This document shows positions 35,676 through 46,920 of a stretch of DNA of 64,000 bases, in pieces. Under the pieces are notes generated by a model. It was not told the origin of the DNA. It saw only the letters and a program-made list of their open reading frames with translations, and made no database searches. Numbering within the stretch: position 1 is the first letter of the stretch; each line of letters opens with the position of its first letter. The stretch is from Kryptolebias marmoratus (taxonomy: Eukaryota > Chordata > Actinopteri > Cyprinodontiformes > Rivulidae), in contig NC_051446.1 of NCBI RefSeq assembly GCF_001649575.2, positions 22,276,167 through 22,340,166 of the forward strand. The letters run 5' to 3'. A program made the translations under genes and the position numbers.

Positions 35676-36720
35676 GGGGGGGAGGAGTGCGTTTTTGCGC
35701 GTGGCCGCATGGTGGCAACCTGTGCTGCTCTGCCGCCGCACCGGATCCAAACGTTACCTCATGAGGAGCCCGGGACCGGTCCTCCTCATCCGACACACAG
35801 CACCGGCAGCTGGGCTCCCCCCACCGCCGCGGCACGCTCCCACCACGCTCACAGCCACTGCGCGCAAGTTTCTCCCTCATCCTCATCCTCTTCACTCCGA
35901 GCTGCTGAACTTCCAGTCCGCGCCGCTGTCAAACTGAATTGCCCGACCTTGACAGCGCGCCGCGGAGAGGAACTTTACCAGCGGAAGGGTGACTGCTTGG
36001 GCTACGATTCCGACGCTCCTTTCCAGCAAAAGGATTCGAGGAAAAAGTCTGTTCTTTTATTCTGGGTTAACTGTGAAACCACTCGAGGGGTAGTTGAAGT
36101 TTAAAGAAGAATTCTGCGATTTGAAGATGGGAATAAAAGTGTGAGATGTGTCTGTCCTCACAGGTGCTGCACGACTGGACCTGACCTGGATTCATCGGAC
36201 TGATCCGCTCATCTGAACGCGCTTTTTTGGCCCCCACGAGGAAATACCACCCTGTCATATAGAATTTGTGGAACTTTAAAGTGAAAAGCAGTCACAGAGC
36301 GCGAATTTCTCCATTCGCCAAAGGCTTCAGGAGCGGTTTTTACGCGCTCAGCTCGGCGCGCACTGCCAGAGAGAGAGATAGAGACAGAGAGCCACACAAG
36401 CGGACACCAACAGGACCACACCGGGACTCCGGAGCCGTGACATGCCTCGAGCCCACCGGGCACTTGTTGTCCAGCCTGTCCGGCTTCTTGAAACAATGTT
36501 TGAGGACTCTTGGAAAGGATCGATGTGGCGCGCCACATGGATTTTATTTCTCTCCTTTTTCATCCACTCCACACAAGCTCAAGGTAAGGGGGTGGGTTGA
36601 GGGGTACCGGCTCGGCTCGGCTCGGATCAGTCAGGCCCATTCATTGGTGTGTCTGCACAGTTCCGCGTGCTTTCCTGGATATTTATGTGAAGGCTTTTCC
36701 GCTGCGGAGGCATCGGAGCC
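35676..36720 (+). promoter_or_regulatory. CpG-rich promoter and 5' UTR region
   Basis: Composition changes abruptly from AT-rich to GC-rich with frequent CpG (for example GCGCGTGGCCGCATGGTGGC, GACAGCGCGCCGCGGAG and TTTTACGCGCTCAGCTCGGC). This is the only such block in the window. It surrounds the first coding exon, as expected for an unmethylated CpG-island-type promoter and a 5' UTR of up to several hundred bases. The transcription start cannot be placed. Several long frames on both strands across this block are a side effect of GC-rich composition and not genes. Confidence 0.7.
36442..36583 (+). CDS. First coding exon of an unidentified secreted or membrane protein (partial)
   Basis: An open frame preceded by an in-frame TAG at 36379 has three possible ATGs: 36442, 36496 (A at -3) and 36523. 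It ends in MWRATWILFLSFFIHSTQAQ, a textbook signal peptide: basic residue early, hydrophobic core WILFLSFFI, and small residues before the likely cleavage at TQA/Q. One base later comes the splice donor AAG/GTAAGG at 36584, giving a phase 1 intron. Signal peptide plus phase 1 donor is the usual first exon of extracellular proteins and receptors. The 36442 start would place 27 extra residues before the signal core. The start at 36496 or 36523 would give a more normal signal length. The rest of the gene is outside the window or in exons I could not find. The gene cannot be named from this exon. Confidence 0.65.
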
Positions 36721-38809
36721 AGGATGTTTTCATTAATCTTTGCCTTTTTGCACGTACGCTGTAATTTCCTCGTCACAGAGAGAGGCACACACAGTAGCTC
36801 TCCATTCAGGCAGACTTTCCCCTTACAACCAGAACCTCACTTCTACCCAAACTTCTTCAGACCCAGGTTGTCAGAAGCCCAGACAGCTCCAGGTTTTCTC
36901 TTCAGATGTAACGAGTGCGCCAAATGACACGTGCCATTAGAGGCCAAGCTGTTTAAAAAATGTTAAGCTGATTAATAAGTGGTAATTAATTAATCAGCCC
37001 TCTTTCCCCGGAATTCAAACTTTGCACAGCGAAGATGAAGCACAGAATAAACAGAGAGGCTCCACACTCTTTGATCTGCAGCGATTAGCGCTTTCACGTG
37101 CACGTCGAGTATATTAAACGCTAAAAATTAATTGGCTTTTCTGAGAATTATGCAGCCTGAGCTGCGCAGAGAGCAGGAAAACAGCCAAGTGTGACACTTT
37201 ACTGGGATTTGCTGATATTCTTTATTTTAATATTGTTTGTTTGTTTGTTTGTTTTTTATGAAAATAAAAATTGCCCATCTGGAGACTCATTACAAAACCT
37301 TCCCAAATATTCCAGAAAATACAGAGTAAAAAAGTCAGCTTGAACCTTCTTTAGCTTTTATGAGGTTTAACATCCCTGCAAGGTGCTGTTTAATGTTTAT
37401 TTTAGAGATTGCCATAAAACGTTTGGTAAAAGTTATTTGATGAACATTCAGAAGGTGTTTTAGAGGTTAGAATAGTATAAATTGATTATTTTTTATGACA
37501 CATCTAGTAATAAACTTTCATCCATCCCAGTGGCTGAGTTTTGCTGCAAAGATTTACATTGTTGTTACATTTCAACATTTTGCTGGTTTGTAAGGATGTG
37601 CTGACAATTAAACTGGTTGGTATTTGGAATATAGCTGGTGGAAAACATGAACTAACACTATTGGGTTGTAAGAAAAAAGTCTGCTTCAGGAAGATTAGGC
37701 AGATTTTGTTGGAGCAAAAGGTTAAAACGTTAAAATGAGGCCTTTGCTACCTCTAGCATAAAACGTAAACGACTAGATGACAAATGGAATTCTGGGTAAT
37801 TCCCTTATTCCAACCCATTACCCTAGAAAAAATATTACGTTAAAGGGATGGCTCTCCCAGGAATGAAAGTCACAATTTCAGTGGTTGGAACTCCAATAGT
37901 GGCCACTTTTTAAAAATTGCCAATTGTGTGTCTGTGCATACTTAATCAATAACTAAGTAGGAAAATGAAGATGTAGCAGGTGCTTAAAAACTGCTTACCA
38001 TAGCCACATTTTATTTTGTTTTTTTTTTAAACAAAAATGCTATTCTATATGTTTTTAAGTGTAGGAGTTTTCTAAGAGTTGTTGAATATATCTTTTAGGA
38101 AGTTAAGCAAATATTATATTTTGTTAATGAACTGATCAAAATAACAATAATAAAACATTGGTGTGGTATATTGGCTATTATCCACCCTGATTTTTAAAGG
38201 TTGGCATTGGCCATAGAAAAACTCCCATCAGTCGACCTGTAGTTGGAACAAAGACTGCAGCTGAATCAGACACATTTATATGCAGCACATTCAGAAAAGA
38301 ACCAGGTCTAGAGTTGACACAACTTGGGTCCTTGCGATTCTCCAGACATGAAATGACAGGCTAAAGCCTGCTCAGAGGACATTTGGACAGATGCTGCATT
38401 GACTTGTTTGAAGGTACTGTACTTTGGGTGACACTGACATGACATGAAGGATAAAAAAAAAGTACTTTTCCTTTGCTTTCCTCTGCCTCACCGTAACCAC
38501 TCAGTTAGTTTGGATTCAGGTATTGCTGCCACTGTGAGGGAAGAGTATTACCTCTCAAGATAGAGACTCAAAGCCCTTGGTGGAGTTCACTCAATAATAC
38601 AATGTAGAAAAGATGAAGGAAAAAAACAGGGAAGATATCCATCATTCATGAGGGCATATTCTAGTCCCTGACATTTACAGGAGATTGATAACTGGTGAGT
38701 CCCAGGGATTAAGAGTCCTGACATTGTTTTCTCCCACTCCATAACTGTATCTCTACTCGCAGCTTGTATCTTCTGCTCTCTCTCCCCCCACCTGAATGCT
38801 TATTTAACC
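36721..38809. other. Intronic DNA, nothing firm recognised
   Basis: A GTTT tract lies near 37228-37250. At 37839 the text TTAAAGGGATGGCTCTCCCA resembles the end of a TTAA-flanked element, but no matching opposite end was found. No coding signal is seen. Confidence 0.35.
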
Positions 38810-39360
38810 AAGTAAGTTGAATCAGATCGCATCATGTACAGAGGTGGCCCGGGGAAAAGGCGCCGTCTGTGGGTTTATATTTTTTGAATGCACATGGGCG
38901 CATAAAAGCAACATTCACGTGTGTCAGCGTGCATGTTTAGGGACGAAGCGCTGCCAATCACTCTCGCTCTCCTCTTTTGGTCAGTCCATCCAGGCGCAGT
39001 CCTCAGATTCCATTACAGAGGCGCTCCCGGGTCAGAAAATGTAGGATTTAATTGGACTCTCTTCAGACCATTCAGAGTGCAGCTCGTTGAAAGTGACCCC
39101 AGTGTGGGCTGCTCTCTTTCCCACTATGATTAAAGAACATGATGAGGCGAGAAGCGTGCCTCTGGATGGACATGTCGGCTGCTGCTTGCCACATTTTAAT
39201 GACCAGCCTACTGAAACAGCTTTTTAACAACGGGCAAATGGCCTTCTTCAGACCAAAGGGCTATGAACTCTTGCTTTAGGGCTTGTTGAGCAGAGAGAGA
39301 TGATCTTTGTTGCCTTAATGTTGTATCTTGTCATTCATCTTAATTGTGCACAGCAGGGAA
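38810..39360. other. High-complexity intronic block, candidate enhancer or conserved element
   Basis: A repeat-free, GC-balanced block contains sites such as AAGGCGCCGTCTG, CCATTACAGAGGCGCTCCCG, TAGGATTTAATTGGACTC and CATTTTAATGACC, flanked by AT-rich repeat-bearing DNA. Two overlapping frames (38817-39044 and 38921-39133) lack family resemblance. It lies about 2.3 kb inside the inferred intron. Function is inferred. Confidence 0.3.
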
Positions 39361-39823
39361 GAGGGGAAAAAGACTCCATGTTGATAAATATACTTCAGCA
39401 CCTGTCTGATTGCTAGAAAATATACTGTACACTTGAACTGTCTGGGTTTGAGATCATATCCTGAAAAACCTGAAGCTTTTTGTGTTTTCAAAGATGCTAT
39501 GACACCTAAACATCCTGTTTAGTTGCTGTCACATGTGTACACCACATGTTTTTTCTTCAAATGCGCACAAGTCACTTTAAATGTTTAGGTTTAAAGTGAC
39601 AATTATAAAAGCTGACACTTTTTTCATTTACTGAGGTTATGCCAAAATGACGCTGAGCTTGCCTGCTGCTTTTGTCATTTCTTGCAAAGTCTATTTTGAA
39701 ACTTGGAGCAGCGGGGGTTGGAGTGGGGGACTCAGATGGAATGTCAAGTTTGGCATACATACTTATACATCACTCAATGCTTGTTATTTAGGTGGATTGG
39801 GTTCAGCTTACCATTAGCTTGAC
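39361..39823. other. Intronic DNA, nothing recognised
   Basis: No repeat or coding signal is recognised. Confidence 0.35.
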
Positions 39824-39827
39824 TTAA

Positions 39828-40457
39828 AGGGATAGTCTTGTTATTTTTGAATTGATGTTTTTTCAAATAGTTATCAATAGTACCTTATCAGCTGTGACAT
39901 CACTTCTAGAGAACAGAGTATAAAGAAACAGTAAAAAGACTCTCTCTATGTTTGGCTGACGGCTAGCAAAACGAGGATCTGTTGTTGTTTTTCAGGCTTA
40001 TAAAACGATTCTTTTTCAAAAGTGTGATACTGGTGTGAAAGAATGCGACATTAACAAAGGAGATGAGTCAACTTTTGTACTGACTAGATCAGGTGGACTG
40101 ATACATTCAGCAGCTTCAGGGACACCTGTATACACACGATCTGTGCTCGGCACACATACATTGGCACAGATGTTTGATTCGGTTGAGAAAACGATGACAA
40201 ACCAAAAAACATGGAAAAGTGTAGAGGCTATTATTAGCTAATGTAGCATTCTTTCACACCAATATGTTTTGAGTGAATTGTTTTTATAAGTCTTAAAGAT
40301 GGTTAAAAGATAAATCATTTGGCTAACCTTTAGCCTAGCCAGGATGAAGACTTTTGCCCTTTTCTCCACACCCATGCTCTGATGTCATAGCTGATAAGGT
40401 ATCATTTATTTATAAATATTTGACAGAACATCATTTTAAAAATGTATAAACCATCCC
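39828..40457. mobile_element. TTAA-flanked foldback MITE, 630 bp
   Basis: TTAA stands on both sides (39824-39827 and 40458-40461). The left arm (about 39828-40048) and the reverse complement of the right arm (about 40237-40457) align along nearly their whole length of about 220 bases. Clear matched pieces are AGGGATAG/GGGATGG at the tips, ACCTTATCAGCTGTGACATC versus ACCTTATCAGCTATGACATC, and GGTGTGAAAGAATGC, exact in both arms. TTAA duplications occur for piggyBac and Kolobok superfamilies. Which one mobilised this element cannot be decided. The 68-codon frame at 40035-40241 lies in the central spacer and is probably chance. Confidence 0.82.
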
Positions 40458-40461
40458 TTAA

Positions 40462-42271
40462 GATTCCTTTTTTGTCAGAGAAATTTCACTTGGATTCACT
40501 TCTGTAAGTATGGTTTGGTCAAAGTGTTGGGAGTGTTGCAAAGACAACAGCTCAAGCATCAGTTATTTCATGGTGCAGAAAGGATGTCCAACACATTTAG
40601 ATGGGTGGTCTGTTTTTAGCCGTTTTGTATTAAAAAAGGACCTTGACGCTAAAATGGAAGTCAGGGATGTCATCTCGATTTTGAATCAGTTGGGAGATTG
40701 ATTTGAAAATGCATGAGTGGAATGAAATGCATGTAGTTTGGAAGAACCTTTTGACTGGTTCAAAAGAATGCAAAATTGGATGCGTTCTTATCACAAGCCG
40801 GAGAATAGGTTGCAGAATCATTGATGTGCACAGGAAAAATTCAGTGTGTCAGTGACTTGGGAATTTTAAAGTTGAAGCTGTTGTTGTACATGGCAAATTT
40901 TAATTTTTGTGATGTCATGCTGTTTAACCAGCAAAGCTAGTTTTTTTTTTTTTTTTTTAGTAATAAGATGAACAACAGTTGTCAGAAGGACTGTGTTTAG
41001 ATGAAGCAACACTTCAAATTTGAATGAATAAATTTATTTCTGTTAACCTTCAAAGCCACCTATCAGAAGTAAGTTTCAGAAGAGCTGCGTTACATGAGCC
41101 TCAGGATAAAAAGAATTGATTGAGATCAGAGCATAAATGATTTGTGAAGACAGAGGGGTTGAGAAAGTGTCTCCAGACTACAAATGTCCTGATTTGTCAC
41201 TCATCCTAATTGACAGACGGGGGATCTTCGTTTCCTTGTAGCAGCTGTGCTCTGAGAATTGATTTTCAAAAAGACGAGGGACCAGTAAAAGTTTGAAGCC
41301 GTCCTAGATCTTTGCAGCCAGCACTTTGGCAAAAGGTCACAATGCATTGTTTTTTAGTATTCAGGGTGGACAGAGAAATTCATGGTCAAAGTCCAGCAAT
41401 AGATTTCTCAGACGGCTGTCTCGGGTTTCACAATGCTATGTTCAATAGAACAAAACTGAAGGTCTGTAGTAGTGACAAATCCAAGTAAAAGGCGCAATCA
41501 AATACCCCCACCCCACCACCACCACCACCCTTTAATTTTTTTTTTAAGTCTCTGGAAAGCAGTTCCAGGGCTTTTTAAAGTTTGACTATTTGTATTGATC
41601 CAGGTTTGCAATAAGAGCATTTGAAGGAGGTTAAGTGTTTTTAAGTGAGACTTTAAAACAGATATATTCCGTGTATATATCATTATCACACACTCAGAAC
41701 TACTCATAAAACATGCTCTAGAATTGACAAATTACTTCCCAGACTGGTCAGTATTGGGTATGAAATGCCTTGGGAAATTGTTCATGTTTTTATCATATTG
41801 AACTGTTGGTTGAAACGGAAGTTAGTGACAATAATGTTACCAAAACAAGAAATATTCCAAAAATGAAGTTGTCATAGCAATAAATGTCACTTGACAAGAG
41901 CATTACATAACAGGGAGGTGAAAAACAGAAAGAAAAGGGTGTTGACAAACTGACAGATCTTCAGTGAAATCATTATGGAGATGTAAAAGTATATATGTGA
42001 ATGATCTGACACATTCCTTATGCTTGCTCTTTAATCACTTCAATAACATTGGTGTCTTTAATCCCTTGATTTGGCTTTGGCCAGAGGCAAAGCTGCAGGA
42101 TGAAAGCATTTGAAGACCATGTTGGGGAACTTTTCACCGTTGATAGATGTAAACACAGCTCATTACTTTTCCTACTCTCTTATAGTTGTGATGTACTTTG
42201 TGGATCTGTATATTTAAGTGCAGCCTTTTTAAAAATTTATTTTATTTTTTTAAATGTCTGTACGTAATACG
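40462..42271. other. Intronic DNA, nothing recognised
   Basis: A T run lies at about 40941-40959 and a CACC-rich stretch near 41505-41529. There is no exon-like frame with splice sites. Confidence 0.35.
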
Positions 42272-42876
42272 GCCCACTACCAAAGACAGTAGGACATTGA
42301 TGTTTGTGTGTGTGACTGTTTTCATGTTAGCAAAGGTTTTGGAGTCAACTCAAGATCAAGATGGTCACCATGGCTAAGTGGCCTTTGCCAACACAAATAC
42401 AGCTGTAGCTAAGTAAATTTGACAGACGATGAGCTACAATTTGGTGTGTTGTTAGCTAAAACTAATCCACAACACATTTTGAGAGCTAACTGATTGGGAA
42501 AGATCTGTTTTAACTCTTTGCCATTAGCTGTCAGTTCTGTCTGTTAGCAAAAACACTTTCATGTACCACGACACGCATTTTAGTAAAACCTTTTTAGAAA
42601 GCAACCAATTCAAGTGCATCTACAACTCTAACTTTTGGGGTCAAGATGGCCGCCATAGCACATTGACCATAGCTTTCACAAAAATGGCTCTAAGTTAGTA
42701 GAATTTGCAGATATTCAGCTAAAAACACATAGTTCAAGTGCTAACACACCTCATAAGATTTTGCAATATTGCATAAGATCACACATAACGTTTACAAGTT
42801 TTATCCAGAACAGCTATAAGATCTTAGTTTAAACTTCTGGCATGAAAGATTGCAGGCAATGTGCATTCCTTTAAGA
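42272..42876 (+). repeat. Dispersed repeat family A, copy A7 (two units, first one short)
   Basis: It begins CCCACTACCAAAGACAGTAG and ends CAATGTGCATTCCTTTAAG. Unit starts lie at about 42327 and 42544. The first unit lacks the ATATCTCATAAACC to ATCTACAACT part, so the spacing is only about 217 bases. Confidence 0.7.
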
Positions 42877-45584
42877 CATGTTAGCCCTTTTAATTACTGC
42901 AAGTGGTCTGTCATTCCTATAGTTGCAATAGAAGATCTAAACATCTGCAGTACAATAAACTGAGCATGTACATCACGGTGCATCTGCAGCAGCCGTGTCT
43001 TCATCATTGATTTAAATATATGTATCAAAACACATTTATCCTTCGATCTTTTAGAGCTTCAGTCACTCCTGCCTGGGCCTGCTCTGTTGTCATATTCTCT
43101 GTGTGAATATACCCCCTTTAGTGCGGCTGCACAAATGTGTGAGAAGAGAAGGGATGGAGGTACATAAGATGTGTCAATGAGCGTCCAGTGTCTTTGTCTT
43201 GAGCTTAATTGAAGTTTAATCTAGTTGCAAACATACCGCTAAATCTTTCTGATGTCATTGCATTTAAAATGCTGCCTCACATCATCCAATTTAGATAATG
43301 CTCCAGTCTATATTTAGGGTAAAATAAAAACATCTCACTAGAATGGCTGGCTTATTTCTGGTTTAAATGAAGCTACCTGTAAATGTAGACAAGCATAATG
43401 ATCTCCTAATAAGTAGAATAACTGATCCTAAAGCCACATAATAAACGTAAGCTGAACAGCTTTCAGCCTTTGTGTTTGAGTAAAACAGAACACCGTCTAA
43501 CAGGTGAAAGAGTGCATATGTGTTGGAAACATCAACTTTACATTTCATGTTTGATTGCCTCATACCTTCTAATTTTGATCACTGTGACAAAAAAAATCCT
43601 TTCTCTGAACTGTTGAGCATTTGATGGCAACTGACAACCTTTCTAATGTGTGGTTCTGTGGGTGGACTAATTGTATTGTATTTCATGTTTCACTGGGACC
43701 TGAAGCAACATGCCAACATAACCCCCAACAGCCACCAATCAATGCCAAGCTGATCTCAATCTCTATGCCTGCCAAAGGAATGAGTGGGACCCCAACACAC
43801 AGTCTATACCCTGCATTTGTTTAGTAATTTGATTATTTTAATGTTGATTATATACTTGTAAATGTGACTTAAAATCCACATAAGCCAGAATGAAAATGGT
43901 ACACCAATAACATCCCTTGTGATTTAAAAAGACTGCATGATTGGGTTAAAAACATACTGTTTAATACAGAAATACCTACAGAAAAGTCTTATTGTTTTAG
44001 CTTTTAAGAAGGTATATTATCACTTTAAAGTGAAATAATTTAATCTTTAATACTTTATTGCAACTGGCAAAGATAAGGTCAGCCTGACTTGGAGTCAGAT
44101 AACAAAAATGGTACCACCAGCACTGGTTCCTCAGAGGGAGCTGCAAGGTAACTACTGGGGCATAATCATTACTATTTCACATCTATCTGTTCAGTGACTG
44201 CATTTGCTTTCAAATTCCCTCATTGCTATGCAAACCACTGTTCCTTTTTTCTCTCTCAACTCGTGGTACATTTTGCCAACTTTGATCCTAAAATTTCAGC
44301 CAGTCTTGCTTACTGAAGTGTGGGTTTCGTAACTTCAAAATGACAGTCTGATTGAAAAGGAACAGTTCTGAATTGCTCCATTTCGTCTACTTTCTAAGTG
44401 CTGCGAAGCCCAGGCAGTTTGACCAGAGCAAGAACTCAAGAGCTTAGGCAAAGTTGTGATTGTCGGGATAGTCATAAGCAGCAAGCTCCACTTATTTTGC
44501 TTGCTGCTTGGAACGTGACCAAAAAAAATAGGGGGGAAAAAAATCCCTCTGGTGAGCGTTTGCCAGAACTGTCCAATTTGTCTTTGCATGGATATAAATG
44601 TGGTCTCTGGGGCTGAGGATAGAGGTCACCTGAGCCAGCAGGGAATTGTCACTGTACACTTAGATGGACAAGGGTCAGTACTGTTGAATGACCTGCAGGA
44701 CTGAAAACAATGTGGAATTCTTGTTAATCCTAAAATAGACTCTTTCGTCTATCTTTGGTCTCCTGTAGTGTAAGCAGATTTTATTATTCAGCCATATACC
44801 CCAATTAGAACTCTGAAATGGAGTGCACTGGTATTGCTGATTGTCTTTTTATTCTATAGTATGTCGTAGGCTTGAACAGCCCCTTTGATCATTTGCTAGG
44901 GCATCGCTTCGTTTACTAGGGCAAACTGGATTACCTGCTCAGAAATTATTGCACCACTTGTGATTTGTGTGTGTGAGCGCATATACGTCTCTTTTATGTA
45001 GGTTGTTTGAAGAAAGTATTTCTAAGGATGAAGTTTGGATGCTTGTGTATTTACTGCTTTCTGATGTTTTATAAAGAGAAGCTTGCATTCTTTTTGTGCT
45101 TTGCTTTTCAGTAAAAAAAGAGGAAAAAAATGTAACATTATGAAGCTGCTTCTTAAGATCTATGTTCAGATTGCAACAATAAAACTCTGACATGAACAAG
45201 GTTTTCCATTAAAAATAAGCCTATCTTTTGTTTTTAATTTTTTAAATATATTACTGTGGCTAAGAAATGTCCTGCTAAAGCAATCCAGACTACTGTTGTT
45301 CATGCTTACACCTCTCAATTTATAGCATCTGGAGGCTTCCTGAGCTTCTACATTATACATTAATGGGATTGGGATAACAAAGGATGCAATGATGAAGCTC
45401 ACCATGGATGGCAGCATCATGATTTTGAGCCAAGCATACCATCATGCATTGTTTTATTGCAGGAGTGGTTAAACACCACTTTAAAAGACATCACATTCCT
45501 GTTTCTCCTGCTGAATTCTTTATTGTTGCCATTTTTGTGTGATGCACAATTGCTTTTAATTGTCTCAAAACTCCCCAAAAAACT
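42877..45584. other. Intronic DNA, nothing recognised
   Basis: Several short frames on both strands have no family resemblance. No repeat or RNA gene is recognised. Confidence 0.35.
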
Positions 45585-46060
45585 CTAGGTAATTAAAGGA
45601 TGGAATGCATATCACCCACTGCCTTTCATGCAACAGTTTAAAACGAAGATCATCTTGTGTTTAAAAAATGAGTTATAGTTGATAGCTATAGTCTAGTTGT
45701 TCATGAGATTTCTCTAACAGGCAAACGGGGTTGATAACATAGGTTATTATTTGAGCAATTCTTTGCTTAAATAATAACCTATGAGTATGTGTTGAGGATA
45801 GCCCTCAAGTTTTAGGCATTTGAATTTGACAGCTGAGGTATTGGCATTTTTATGTTTTCTAATGTTGATTAGCAATGGTAGCCTTTTTGAATTGATTTGT
45901 TTCCAAAAGATAATTACTTGTAGATATGCGTCCAGTGACTACTTTCTGAGAATTTCATTAAAACCCATCTAGTGATTCATGAGATACTTCCCCAATATTA
46001 CAGACGGGCAAACACAGACACAAGCAAAACATTATCGCCTGCCTTTTGGTAGTGAATGAT
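45585..46060 (-). repeat. Dispersed repeat family A, copy A8, with an inserted hairpin
   Basis: The plus strand reads GGAATGCATATCACCCACTG, CCTTTCATGCAACAG, GTTCATGAGATTTCTCTAAC, and ends at AAAACATTATCGCCTGCCTT. Between the remnants of two units, at 45738-45783, stands a 20-bp inverted repeat not present in other copies. Confidence 0.68.
45738..45783. repeat. 20-bp near-perfect inverted repeat with 6-bp loop
   Basis: CATAGGTTATTATTTGAGCA (45738-45757) and TGCTTAAATAATAACCTATG (45764-45783) are reverse complements at 19 of 20 positions. The spacer is ATTCTT. It sits inside family A copy A8. Confidence 0.85.
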
Positions 46061-46590
46061 GTCAAATGAAAGATGCGATTTGGTTGTCTTAAACCTTTCT
46101 TTCTCTCTTTAAGAGAGCCATTAGGTATGCAAAAACAGGCAGGTGGGAAGCATCACTCAAGGCTTGTTTATCAGCATCATCTTTCATCTGGCTCGATGGA
46201 AATGAAAATGAGCCTTGGACTGCCACAAATCTCAAGAGCATTCTTGTGTGTTTACAAATGCACTCAAAGTGACTGGTTGCCTTGGAAAAAAGAAACCACC
46301 ATGTTCCGTTGGGGAGGTGTTTTATGTGAGTGTTGTGTCTGAAGGCATATAAAAGTGGTGTAATTGGTGGCCAGTTTAAGTCTGCAGACCAGTAAATAGT
46401 ATTGCATCATACTGGCCTTCCTTCAAGCTAAAACAGTTTATCTGCAAAGCTGCACACTCAAAACGTCAAAGAAAAAAAAAGATTGTAAAGGGACATCAAA
46501 TTTGAAATTTCCTGAGCCATTAATTTTGTGACTGAAAAGAGATTCAGGTTAAGCTGCCCCTATTTTCTGCATAGTTGGGCACCAGTGTCA
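46061..46590. other. Intronic DNA, nothing recognised
   Basis: An 89-codon frame at 46073-46342 lacks splice sites and family resemblance. Confidence 0.35.
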
Positions 46591-46920
46591 TGATTCCATC
46601 TTGAAGAACCTGGATGACAAACAGAACGGTTTAATGGCTTATATCGGAATGGTAGAGGGCCTGATCGATTCTGACAATCACGCCATTTTTAACAGACATC
46701 TCATCAAAGATCCATTCCCTTTTTCGCCATTCCATTACCCATCTTTCCAGCACTTGGATCTGCTGCCTATTTACCCATCCCATACAGGAATAATGGGGCC
46801 TTCACCCCCAGTTGGATTAATCAGCCATAACCATATGCTACCGTGTGTAATTACGCTGCAATTTTGACCAAGGGAAACAGCTGTTGCCATTTGAAAGGGT
46901 GGAATAAGATTGTAATTGCT
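46591..46920. other. High-complexity intronic block, candidate conserved element
   Basis: A repeat-free block with GGTTTAATGGCTTATATCGG, GGATTAATCAGCC and GTGTAATTACGCTGCAATTT. An 88-codon frame (46601-46867) runs through it with fairly protein-like composition but no recognised domain and no clear acceptor and donor, so a non-coding element is the better reading. Function is inferred. Confidence 0.3.

Noticed and set aside
36266..36736. 156-codon frame and several others on both strands over the CpG-rich block
   Set aside because: GC-rich DNA has few stops. These frames are out of phase with the signal-peptide exon and run through its splice donor.
37839..37880. TTAAAGGGATGG text resembling the tip of the TTAA-flanked element
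   Set aside because: No matching opposite arm was found downstream, so it cannot be told from chance or a tiny fragment.
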